Of a DNA stretch of 35,614 nt, positions 16,439-24,200 are shown in pieces. Each line of letters begins with the position of its first letter. Positions within the stretch are counted from its first letter, which is position 1. The notes below the pieces were generated by a model that saw only the letters and a program-made list of their open reading frames with translations, did no database searches and was not told where the DNA came from. The stretch comes from Methylococcaceae bacterium TMED69. Lineage in GTDB: Bacteria > Pseudomonadota > Gammaproteobacteria > Ga0077536. Both the position numbers and the translations under genes were made by a program. The stretch spans positions 123,899 through 159,512 of the forward strand of contig NHDW01000001.1 in the NCBI GenBank assembly GCA_002170535.1. Reading direction: 5' to 3'.

Positions 16439-17464
16439 TTGCGTAAAAGACGACCTATCAATTCCTCATCTCTTTCGTTTCTTGACATAATGGCATGTGG
16501 TCTTGGCGCAGTAATACTATTATTTTTTATTGTAGATTTCCAAGAGATACCTGAGATTCTTGATGAAATCTCAAGCGATAATACTTTGGCTAATGAGAGT
16601 CAGCTTTTAAGAATTAATGGAATGAAGGACAGAGCGAAAACTTTGTCTATCGAAATTAATAAAATGTCTCAACAGTTAGTGCAAGCCATTGAAGAAGAAG
16701 TTGTACTGAGTATGGTTAGCGCTCCAGTTAGTCAAGAAAAAAATAAATCCCAGATTGTCAACGCAAGTAACAAACCAGGATCGCTTGTTGGATTGACAAT
16801 TGAAGGACCAGAAATTTTGGTGCTTCTCGATACTAGTGCCTCGATGGCTTATTCTAAATTGGTTGATATAATTCTAGGCATAGATGAAAAAACTGGTAGC
16901 TATTTAAAAAAAGGTGAGAAATGGCGGCAGGCGCAAAATATAGCAAGATGGCTGATAGAAAACGCTCCTAAAAAAAGTAAAATACGTTCGCTAGGTTTTT
17001 CAGATAAAATAAACTTCGCAGATGGTTCCTGGCAATCGCCTTCTGATGCGTTGCAGAGTTTTAATGCAAATTTGAGGTACTTGGGTCCGAACGGTGGGAC
17101 TTCTCTTGCTGTTCCTCTAGAATATATCGTAAATTCAAAAATAAAACCAAGTGATATTTATTTGATTACCGACGGATTACCAACTTTAAGTAGAGAATCA
17201 ACTTCAAATAATATTTTTAATAAGATTAGGACAAAGATTAAAGGATGTGGTTCATTGAATAAACCATCGAAATTAGTAAGTGGAGAATGTAGACGTAATT
17301 TATTTCTTAATGCTGTTAGAGAATTCCAGGCAGTCTCTAGCGCTGTGGTAAATGTTATTTTACTTCCTCTGGAAGGGGACCCTGACGGGGCTCCACTGTA
17401 TCAAAAGTGGACCGCGCAACTGGGAGGATCATTTTTATCACCTTCTGAGGACTGGTTGCGGTGA
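16439..17464 (+). CDS. vWA-domain protein with ExbD/TolR-like N-terminal helix (1)
   Basis: 341 residues from TTG 16439, four bases after the channel gene's stop; no better start is available before the membrane helix. The N-terminus is basic (MRKRRP), then a single helix FLDIMACGLGAVILLFFI with an aspartate (residue 16) at its start. This closely resembles the FIDVMLVLLIIF helix of ExbD/TolR, where that Asp carries protons. A linker leads to a vWA domain from about residue 125 with a full MIDAS: DTSAS (131-135), Thr in GGTSLAV (221) and Asp in LITDG (245). The metal site looks functional. The domain should be periplasmic. Its stop overlaps the next start by four bases (GTGA). Confidence 0.86.
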   Translation: MRKRRPINSSSLSFLDIMACGLGAVILLFFIVDFQEIPEILDEISSDNTLANESQLLRINGMKDRAKTLSIEINKMSQQLVQAIEEEVVLSMVSAPVSQEKNKSQIVNASNKPGSLVGLTIEGPEILVLLDTSASMAYSKLVDIILGIDEKTGSYLKKGEKWRQAQNIARWLIENAPKKSKIRSLGFSDKINFADGSWQSPSDALQSFNANLRYLGPNGGTSLAVPLEYIVNSKIKPSDIYLITDGLPTLSRESTSNNIFNKIRTKIKGCGSLNKPSKLVSGECRRNLFLNAVREFQAVSSAVVNVILLPLEGDPDGAPLYQKWTAQLGGSFLSPSEDWLR

Positions 17465-18357
17465 AAAAAGTAGATAAAGAATACAATGATTTAGGGATCG
17501 CTTTTCTGGACGTTATTTCATGTGGCTTTGGAGCAATAATAATGTTGGTAATTTTAGCAAAAGATACTCCTATAAACGGGCTTAAACAAGAGTCCACCTC
17601 AAAAAATGTATCAGGTTACGAACAAAATACATCAATGGAAATTGCTGAACTCGAAGGCAAAATTGAAAAATTAGAATTCGAGCGGACAGCGATTGAAAAT
17701 CGATTAAAAAAATTAGAATCAAAAAACAAAGAACAGAGATTAGCTATTGCTGCGAACGAAAACAAAATAAAAAAAGAAAAAAATATCAGAGAAGTACAGT
17801 CAACTTTCTCAGGTGGGATTCCTGTTGATCGCGATTACGTCGTTTTTATTATTGATACGTCCGGAAGTATGAAACGTTATTGGAATGTTGTTATTCAGCA
17901 AATACAAGCGATTCTCAAAATACATCCTAAAATAAAGGGAATCCAAGTTATGAGTGATAATGGGGAGTATTTGTTGGAAGGATATTCATCTTCTTGGATC
18001 CCCGATACAAAATTAGTCCGTGATCGAATCGTGCAAAAATTGCTCACCTGGTCACCTTATTCTAACAGCAGTCCCTCCGAGGGTCTTGAAAGGGCTTTGC
18101 GATTTCATGCAAAAAAGCAAGCGTCAATTTATGTTATGGGCGACGATTTCACTGGTGCATCCTATGACCGAGTTATTCAGATGGTTAATAAATTAAATCC
18201 TTTAGAGCCAAACGGACAAAGGAGGGCAAAGATTCACGGTATTGGATTTCCATGGGGAATAGACAATAGATTTCCGACACTTATGCGTGAATTAGCTTAC
18301 CGAAATAACGGTGTGTTTTTAACAGCAAAAATTCCTAGAGAAGAGGTTATCCAATAA
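17461..18357 (+). CDS. vWA-domain protein with ExbD/TolR-like N-terminal helix (2)
   Basis: 298 residues from a GTG that overlaps the previous stop. The N-terminal helix AFLDVISCGFGAIIMLVIL again has an Asp (residue 17) in the position of the ExbD/TolR proton carrier, plus the same Cys-Gly-x-Gly-Ala pattern as its neighbour. A coiled coil follows (about 58-112; MEIAELEGKIEKLEFE and onwards, highly charged). The vWA domain begins near residue 124 with IIDTSGSM (132-137). The second MIDAS position appears as Ser in SNSSPSEG and the third as Asp in VMGDD. Despite clear relatedness in the helix, the soluble part differs from the first vWA protein, which suggests a heteromeric plug. Confidence 0.86.
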   Translation: MKKVDKEYNDLGIAFLDVISCGFGAIIMLVILAKDTPINGLKQESTSKNVSGYEQNTSMEIAELEGKIEKLEFERTAIENRLKKLESKNKEQRLAIAANENKIKKEKNIREVQSTFSGGIPVDRDYVVFIIDTSGSMKRYWNVVIQQIQAILKIHPKIKGIQVMSDNGEYLLEGYSSSWIPDTKLVRDRIVQKLLTWSPYSNSSPSEGLERALRFHAKKQASIYVMGDDFTGASYDRVIQMVNKLNPLEPNGQRRAKIHGIGFPWGIDNRFPTLMRELAYRNNGVFLTAKIPREEVIQ

Positions 18358-18375
18358 ATCGTTTAATGCAGATGA

Positions 18376-18415
18376 ATTGATCTAGTCTCTAAGAACAAAG
18401 AGTTATGAGATCAAT
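18376..18415. repeat. Nested inverted repeat after the envelope operon
   Basis: ATTGATCT (18376-18383) pairs with AGATCAAT (18408-18415), and inside it CTCT (18387-18390) can pair with AGAG (18399-18402). The structure begins about 18 bases after the last stop of the operon. There is no T-run after it, so it may be a processing or attenuating hairpin rather than a classical terminator. Confidence 0.45.
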
Positions 18416-18533
18416 ATAGTGATTGAAGTTCTAAATGTCTCTATTATAGCGAATATACATTTAGAAGAAAAAGCACATGTGTTTATTTAAAATATTATCA
18501 GCTTATGGTCGGTCCGTTTTATATACTTTTTTG

Positions 18534-18539
18534 TATAAT
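18534..18539 (+). promoter_or_regulatory. Candidate -10 element of the Maf-like gene
   Basis: TATAAT lies 33 bases before the ATG at 18573. It is a perfect -10 hexamer, but no good -35 sequence is found 16-18 bases upstream (GGTCCG). In this AT-rich background the match alone is weak evidence. Confidence 0.3.
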
Positions 18540-18572
18540 GCTATAATAATTAGATATCAGTGGCGATTTAAA

Positions 18573-19151
18573 ATGAAAAAAATTATTCTTGCAAGCACAT
18601 CAATATCAAGGAAACAGCAGTTACAAAGGCTTAATATTACATTCGATGTTATTCCTCCACTTGTAGACGAAAAGAAATTAAAACAAAAAATTAGCGATCA
18701 CTGGAAACTTTCAAGAGAGCTATCAATATCAAAAGTTCAAAGTATAAGCAAGCAATTTAATAAAGCTATAATTATAGGAGGTGATACCATAACGAGCTTT
18801 AACGGAAGTATTGTAAGCAAACCAAAAACAAAAGAAAATGCATTTAAACAGCTAAAAATGTTGAACGGAAATGAGCATCAAGTTATAACGTCAGCTGCAA
18901 TTGGCGTTAAGGATAAAGTATATATTCACACAATTATTGCAAAGATGAAAATGCGTCAATTGTCCTCTGAACAAATATCAAGATATATAGAATACGACCG
19001 ACCACTACATAGTTGCGGGTCTTGCCGACTCGATTCCATGGGAATAAGCTTATTCGATAGTATAGATTGTGAGGATTATACGTCTATTATCGGGATCCCT
19101 TTAATGTGGACCTCAAAAATTTTAAATGAACATGGTGTTGCGATTCCATAA
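18573..19151 (+). CDS. Maf-family nucleoside triphosphate pyrophosphatase (YceF type)
   Basis: 192 residues from ATG 18573; the frame is open for 32 codons upstream, but that stretch (from MCLFKIL) does not belong to the family. The Maf signature IILASTSISRKQQLQRL is at the N-terminus, followed by IIIGGDTITSFNG, VSKPKTKENAFKQLKML and, near the end, GISLFDSIDCEDYTSIIGIP. The PLHSCGS segment is like PLHCAGS of E. coli YceF, a pyrophosphatase active on m7GTP, rather than the YhdE/dTTP-UTP subgroup. The likely job is cytoplasmic clean-up of modified nucleotides. It is AT-rich and stands alone, followed by a glycosyltransferase-like gene. Confidence 0.85.
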   Translation: MKKIILASTSISRKQQLQRLNITFDVIPPLVDEKKLKQKISDHWKLSRELSISKVQSISKQFNKAIIIGGDTITSFNGSIVSKPKTKENAFKQLKMLNGNEHQVITSAAIGVKDKVYIHTIIAKMKMRQLSSEQISRYIEYDRPLHSCGSCRLDSMGISLFDSIDCEDYTSIIGIPLMWTSKILNEHGVAIP

Positions 19152-19268
19152 ATTTAAAAATTTAATGTCATCTACTAGACTTGTGTAAAAAAAATCTGTT
19201 ATCTTTTAACGTGAAATTAAATAAAAGGCCCGCCCGATAGCCGAATTTACTTGTGGTAGACTATCGCA

Positions 19269-20006
19269 ATGAAAAGTATAGAACTCCATGTTTTTACAAA
19301 TTCAACAATAAGCTCACCATCCACAGAAATGATAGAAAACACTGTCCTATCGTTTAATACAGCATTTGATAATAGTATTAAGATTGAGGTTTGGTGTGAT
19401 CCAAGCCCATATTTGGATAGCGCTAGTTTATACATTACTAATTTAAAAAAAATTTTCCCCATAGTGAACTTGTCAAAATGCCTATCAGAGGGATATGTGA
19501 GAGCTATAAAGAAAAGTAATTCTGATTTTATTTTTATGTTAGAGCATGATTGGGAATTCTTGCCTACAATAAATCACAGTTTAGGCGATATTATCGAACT
19601 AATTTACAATGAAAGAATAACGCACTTTAGATTTAATAAAAGGTCTAATATACCGAGAAAATTCGATATAAATTTAAAAGAAATTAAACACGGAGATATT
19701 CCTTATTGTTTGACCGATGGGGTAAGTAACAATCCGCATATAATAGACAGAAAAAAATACATCCAAGAAGCATTAAAATTTATAGAAATAAGCGAAAAAT
19801 CGCAGGGTATCGAAAAGCAATTATCGAATCAAGGAATTCGTGCAGCAATTTATGGTGGGAAGTATTATCCTGCTACTGTTTTACATAAAGATGGGAAACG
19901 CACCAGAAAGCTGAATGCAAAGACACCTTTGTGGAGCCCTTTAATTCGTTCTGCGAAAAATCATTTATCAAAATCTTTTGATAAATGCGTTGATCTATTT
20001 AAGTAG
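19269..20006 (+). CDS. Glycosyltransferase-like protein with a LEHDW motif
   Basis: 245 residues, soluble, no signal peptide. The N-terminus (ELHVFTNSTISSPS and SIKIEVWCDPSPY) and the central SNSDFIFMLEHDWEFL look like a GT-A fold, with the HD pair in the place of the DXD metal motif. After this come DGVSNNPHIIDR and GGKYYPATVLHKDGKR. Related short proteins with this motif occur, to my recollection, in variable surface-sugar regions and in some marine phages; I could not check that here. The gene is very AT-rich and monocistronic, with no other sugar genes beside it. Donor and acceptor are unknown, and the glycosyltransferase call rests on motif recognition only. Confidence 0.5.
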   Translation: MKSIELHVFTNSTISSPSTEMIENTVLSFNTAFDNSIKIEVWCDPSPYLDSASLYITNLKKIFPIVNLSKCLSEGYVRAIKKSNSDFIFMLEHDWEFLPTINHSLGDIIELIYNERITHFRFNKRSNIPRKFDINLKEIKHGDIPYCLTDGVSNNPHIIDRKKYIQEALKFIEISEKSQGIEKQLSNQGIRAAIYGGKYYPATVLHKDGKRTRKLNAKTPLWSPLIRSAKNHLSKSFDKCVDLFK

Positions 20007-20159
20007 ATCTATAAAACAATATTATAATCCAATAAAAGTTTAGATTTTTTAAATATCAAAAGAGTAATTAAAAGTAGCATAAAATTTTTTTCAACCACTT
20101 TTTACAAAAATAATGGTACTAAAATAGATAAGATAAATGGACTGGAGTAAGATTAAATT

Positions 20160-21629
20160 ATGAAATTTCCAATTGAAGAATTAACTATTTCCGATTTTCA
20201 CTCAGCTATTCTTTCAAAGAAAATTACCGCGACAGAGTTAGTAAACGAATATTTAGTTCGAATTAAAAATATAGATCAAAATGGACCAAAACTTAATTCA
20301 ATTATTACAATAAATGAAAAAGCTCTTCATGAAGCAAATATGTTAGATGAATATCTTAATTTAGAAGGAGAATTAAAAGGCCCACTTCACGGAGTACCCA
20401 TTGCTGTGAAAGATCAGATTGAAACAGCGGGCGTTATGACAACATTTGGTTCTATTGCCATGGACGGTTATGTCCCGACCGAAGACGCGACAATCATCAA
20501 AAAGTTAAAAGATGCTGGAGCAATCATCATAGCTAAAACAACTATGCCAGATTTTGCTACGTCCTGGTTTGGTTATTCTTCGAAAAATGGGGTCTCAAAA
20601 AACCCGTATGATTTACTTTATGATCCCGGAGGCTCTAGCGGAGGAACTGGTATTGCCATAGCAGCGAACTTGGCTATGGTTGGTATTGGCGAAGATCCTG
20701 GCGTTTCTATTCGGCTTCCTGCCTCTTGTAATAATTTGGTTGGTCTAAAAACTACTCCGGGAATGATCAGTAGGGCAGGAATGTCGCCTTTAGTGATTTT
20801 CCAAGATTCCGCCGGGCCAATGTGCCGCACAGTAGAGGATCTGGCACGTGTTCTAGACGTTATTGTTGGATTTGATGATAAAGATCCTTTTACGTCGTCA
20901 GCTCTGATATCAGGTAATAAAAACTATGTTGATTCACTTAAAGTTGAAGGGTTTAAGGGAAGAAGAGTTGGCGTTTTAAAAAGTTTGTTCGAAGATTTAC
21001 AACTTGCCGGAAGTACCCCTGTTAATCAACTGATAAGGAAAGCTCTTGGTGACCTTGAGTCTCTTGGTGCCATATTAGTTGACGTAGAGATTTCAGATTT
21101 AGACCATTATATCGAGCTGACCTCCCTTTATGTGACTCGGTCGAAGTACGATATTAATAATTTTTTAGCCACACGCGATGCGCCAATCAAGACTGTGGAA
21201 GAAATATATAATAGGAAACAATACCATCCCTCTCTTGAACTATTTGAGATGCTCGCTAATGGTCCAAGTCATCCCGAGGAGGAATCGGATTACCTTGAGC
21301 GCTATGTAGCACGCGAAAAATTTCAACAGGTGATACTTAATGAAATGGGAAAAAAAGAAGTCGATATTATTGTGTATCCAACAACAAGTATACCTACTCC
21401 AAGTCGAAAAGAATTGGATAATGGGAAATGGACCACCTTTACTTATCCAACTAATACCCTAATTGCTGCCCAAAGTTGGCTTCCCGCCATAACGGTTCCG
21501 GCAGGGTTTGTAGGAGCCCTACCTGTGGGACTAGAATTTATGGGGATCCCATACGGCGAAGATGATTTGATTTCTAAAGCATATGCATTTGAGAAGTTCA
21601 CTTCCCACCGACGCTCACCGCGCGTTTGA
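20160..21629 (+). CDS. Amidase signature family enzyme
   Basis: 489 residues. The Ser-cisSer-Lys triad is present at the usual spacing: Lys84 in HGVPIAVKDQI, Ser159 in DPGGSSGGTG and Ser183 in GEDPGVSIRLPAS. The last motif is commonly G-T-D-T-G-G-S-I-R in this family, so the oxyanion-side residues differ slightly while the nucleophile is kept. It is cytoplasmic (no signal peptide) and full length. Substrate cannot be told: family members act on amides from small acylamides to Glu-tRNA(Gln), and the absence of gatB and gatC nearby argues against GatA. It precedes the third copy of the membrane-anchored paralogue family by 33 bases and may share its transcript. Confidence 0.87.
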   Translation: MKFPIEELTISDFHSAILSKKITATELVNEYLVRIKNIDQNGPKLNSIITINEKALHEANMLDEYLNLEGELKGPLHGVPIAVKDQIETAGVMTTFGSIAMDGYVPTEDATIIKKLKDAGAIIIAKTTMPDFATSWFGYSSKNGVSKNPYDLLYDPGGSSGGTGIAIAANLAMVGIGEDPGVSIRLPASCNNLVGLKTTPGMISRAGMSPLVIFQDSAGPMCRTVEDLARVLDVIVGFDDKDPFTSSALISGNKNYVDSLKVEGFKGRRVGVLKSLFEDLQLAGSTPVNQLIRKALGDLESLGAILVDVEISDLDHYIELTSLYVTRSKYDINNFLATRDAPIKTVEEIYNRKQYHPSLELFEMLANGPSHPEEESDYLERYVAREKFQQVILNEMGKKEVDIIVYPTTSIPTPSRKELDNGKWTTFTYPTNTLIAAQSWLPAITVPAGFVGALPVGLEFMGIPYGEDDLISKAYAFEKFTSHRRSPRV

Positions 21630-21662
21630 TGGTAATAATTTTTCAACAAGGAAATTTAAAAT

Positions 21663-22130
21663 ATGAGAATTAATAATAATATACTAGTTCAAGTCATAGG
21701 AATGCTTGGTATTATTAGCTCATTAATTTTTGTAGGCTTGGAAATGCGGCAAACTCAAAAAATTGCTATTGCAGGCCAACAGCAAGCCAGATCTGCACTG
21801 GGCAACACAGTTATTTTATCCATGAATAATATAGGGGTAGATGTACAATCAATTTATTTTGAGGGCAAGAAAAAAAGTGACCTAAGTTTGGAGGAAATTG
21901 CTTTGCGAAATACTGCGCACATAGCATGGTTTTTATATGAAAATGATTTTTATCAGTTTCAGCAGGGCTTAATGGATGAAGAGACATGGAATGCCAAAGT
22001 GGTTGCAATGAAGGCGTTATTCAATAATTGCCCTGTGAGATCAATAGTCGTTACAAGGAAACCGACTTTTTCAAAACACTTAAAAGCCTTGATTGAGTCA
22101 TTTCCAGATGAGTGTGTGAGCTTAGATTAA
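21663..22130 (+). CDS. Membrane-anchored hypothetical protein, paralogue C of a three-copy family
   Basis: 155 residues, with AAGG about 11 bases before the ATG. The N-terminal helix (NILVQVIGMLGIISSLIFVG) leads into LEMRQTQKIAIAGQQQARSAL. The shared blocks ENDFYQFQQGLMDEETWNAK and ESFPDEC follow, closely matching the genes at 1942 and 2415. Two cysteines (NNCPVR and PDEC) are conserved across the three. The gene lies between an amidase and an epoxide-hydrolase-like gene on the same strand, nearly 19 kb from its paralogues. Function unknown; the near-invariant motif after the membrane helix suggests a specific interaction at the membrane face. Confidence 0.8.
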   Translation: MRINNNILVQVIGMLGIISSLIFVGLEMRQTQKIAIAGQQQARSALGNTVILSMNNIGVDVQSIYFEGKKKSDLSLEEIALRNTAHIAWFLYENDFYQFQQGLMDEETWNAKVVAMKALFNNCPVRSIVVTRKPTFSKHLKALIESFPDECVSLD

Positions 22131-22165
22131 ACCTGTTTTTTGATCGTTATTTTGAGAACCAAATT

Positions 22166-23305
22166 ATGTCTGATATTTGCCCATTTAAAATAAATGTACC
22201 AGAAAGTGAAATTCATGAACTGAGGAAACGGTTGAAAGATACACGTTGGCCTGAGAGCGCGACAATGAATGGGTGGGAACAAGGAGCTCCATTAGACTAT
22301 ACTATGGATTTAATAAATTATTGGCAGGCAGATTATGATTGGAAGGAGTGTGAATCTATCCTTAATGAGTTACCTCAATTTTCCACTTTTATAGATGGAC
22401 AGGAAATAGTTTTCATACACAAAAAATCCGAATGTAAACGGGCAAAGCCACTTATTTTGACGCACGGCTGGCCTGGTTCTGTGATTGAGTTTATTAAAAT
22501 TATTGATCATTTGGTTAACCCCATCCAGAACGGCGGAAGCGAAAATGACGCTTTCAACTTGGTTATACCGACCCTACCTGGATTTGGGTTTGCCAAAAAG
22601 CCTTCTAGAAGAGGTTGGGGTGTTGAAAAAGTTGCTAAAGCCTGGACGACGCTAATGAAGCGATTAGGTTATGACTCGTATTATGCACAGGGAGGCGATT
22701 GGGGTTCTGCTATAACAACACAAATTGGGATCAGTGAAGTTGATTTTTGTAAAGGATTGCATCTTAATATGCCGCTGGTGCATCCCAGCGAGAGCATTAA
22801 AACAGATATGACTGAATTTGAATTAAAATGCATGGAAGCAATTGATTACTATAAGACATCTGATTCTGGTTACAGCAAGATACAAAGCACTAAACCACAG
22901 ACTATAGGCTATGGATTAGTTGATTCTCCCGTGGCCCTAGCAACTTGGATAATTGATAAATTCTGGCAATGGACTGACTGTAAGGGAGACTTGGAAACAG
23001 CAGTTGGCCGACAGGATTTATTTGACAACATCTCCTACTATTGGTTTTCGAGGACTGGAGCTTCGTCTGCACGTTTTTATTGGGAAAGTTTCAATAAAGT
23101 CACGACATCTAATGAACCGGTTTTAATTCCGAGCGGAGTAAGCATTTTCCCCAAAGAAATCTTCAGAGCCTCCGAGCGTTGGTGTAAGGAGAGATATAAA
23201 AACCTTGTTTATTATAATCAACTATCCCGTGGCGGCCATTTTGCCGCTTTAGAAAGACCGACCGAATTTGTCAATGAATTAAGGAAAGCTTTCGGTTATA
23301 TGTAA
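22166..23305 (+). CDS. Epoxide-hydrolase-like alpha/beta hydrolase
   Basis: 379 residues from ATG 22166; a GTG at 22112 inside the previous gene would add 18 residues unlike the family. The N-terminal EHN domain begins CPFKINVPESEIHELRKRL with DTRWPE, as in microsomal-type epoxide hydrolases. The alpha/beta hydrolase core has the oxyanion HGWPGS, the nucleophile Asp178 in QGGDWGS and the catalytic His358 in RGGHFAALERP. These enzymes open epoxides through an ester intermediate; the physiological substrate is unknown. It directly follows the paralogue C gene, so it could be translated from a shared amidase-paralogue-hydrolase message. Detoxification or breakdown of organic compounds is a fair guess from context. 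Confidence 0.87.
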   Translation: MSDICPFKINVPESEIHELRKRLKDTRWPESATMNGWEQGAPLDYTMDLINYWQADYDWKECESILNELPQFSTFIDGQEIVFIHKKSECKRAKPLILTHGWPGSVIEFIKIIDHLVNPIQNGGSENDAFNLVIPTLPGFGFAKKPSRRGWGVEKVAKAWTTLMKRLGYDSYYAQGGDWGSAITTQIGISEVDFCKGLHLNMPLVHPSESIKTDMTEFELKCMEAIDYYKTSDSGYSKIQSTKPQTIGYGLVDSPVALATWIIDKFWQWTDCKGDLETAVGRQDLFDNISYYWFSRTGASSARFYWESFNKVTTSNEPVLIPSGVSIFPKEIFRASERWCKERYKNLVYYNQLSRGGHFAALERPTEFVNELRKAFGYM

Positions 23306-23366
23306 TCTTATGTTGGCAAAAACTACCTATCTTGATGAATTTCTCATTAATTTTCTAAATTAATTT

Positions 23367-23729
23367 TCACCAACCGCGTTGAAAAATTATTGATCCTACA
23401 ATTCCAGATATCCCGATTCCCGTAAAAAATGGATTTCCAGTAAAGAGGCAGAAAATGTAAAAAACAAGAAGCAATACTGTGCCGAAGATAAAGACTAAAT
23501 CAAATCCATTTAAATATTTAAAGTGGTTAGGAGAAGTAAACGCCCCTAATCTATATTTATCTATAAAAATAATTATGCCTGAGCTGCTTATGACAGATAA
23601 AACAATGCCAAGTAGGACGCCTAGAATAAACCCTATGAAACCTATAGAACATAGGATCAATCCAAATATTAATCCAATTGAAAAATATAAAATTTTATCT
23701 ATGTTTTTAGAAATTAAGTCGGCTATCAT
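23367..23729 (-). CDS. Small hypothetical membrane protein
   Basis: 120 residues from ATG 23729; a TTG at 23765 would add 12 residues. Two long hydrophobic stretches lie at about 14-54 (YFSIGLIFGLILCSIGFIGF and onward, probably two helices), and two more near the C-terminus (FGTVLLLVFYIFCLF and GIGISGIVGSIIF). A hydrophilic loop with DKYRLGAFTSPNHFKYLNG lies between them. Four membrane helices are likely. It converges on the epoxide-hydrolase-like gene. No family is recognised and no strong ribosome site is seen. Confidence 0.55.
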   Translation of the reverse strand: MIADLISKNIDKILYFSIGLIFGLILCSIGFIGFILGVLLGIVLSVISSSGIIIFIDKYRLGAFTSPNHFKYLNGFDLVFIFGTVLLLVFYIFCLFTGNPFFTGIGISGIVGSIIFQRGW

Positions 23730-23765
23730 ATGGTAAAACTCAGTTCTTTTATATAGTGTAACCAA

Positions 23766-24200
23766 AAATATAGGTCTAAATATGAAACTAGACTACTTCC
23801 TTGAACTATTTGTTAGAGCATTATTCATTGCCGCTCATACTGGAACAATCCGTGGTTTTTAACTAATATGCTAAAATTGCAATCAGATAAAACAATCAAT
23901 ACTAAAACAACCTATTTGAGTATTACCACATTTAAGATCCTAAGGGAAGATAATAAAAGTAATTAAGTGGGTAAGTATCGGTATTTAAATATCGATCATC
24001 ATTTGAAGTAGAAGCAATGAAAATCATTAACTTATATTTAGTCATTTAGCATCGCTAATTAAATTCTAGGCCATATTTAGGTCAGAGTTAAGCAATTTAA
24101 GGTTTATTTATTAATATTTATCTGAAAAATTTTCCCGATAGGTTTTCTCTCTAATTCTTTAAGGGGTAGGAGGAGCTGGTTTGAAGAATGATTATCAGCA
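23766..24200. other. Long intergenic stretch, no supported gene
   Basis: Between the small membrane protein and ppx, both on the minus strand, I see only AT-rich sequence. A plus-strand mini-ORF from ATG 23782 to the stop at 23860-23862 encodes 26 residues (begins MKLDYFLELF) but has no ribosome site or family signal. No tRNA, clear terminator or repeat array was found. Confidence 0.4.

Noticed and set aside
15664-18357. A Zorya-type anti-phage system (MotA-like channel with partner)
   Set aside because: No OmpA-domain ZorB, helicase or ZorC-E-like genes are present; the partners are vWA proteins and the operon is full of envelope proteins.
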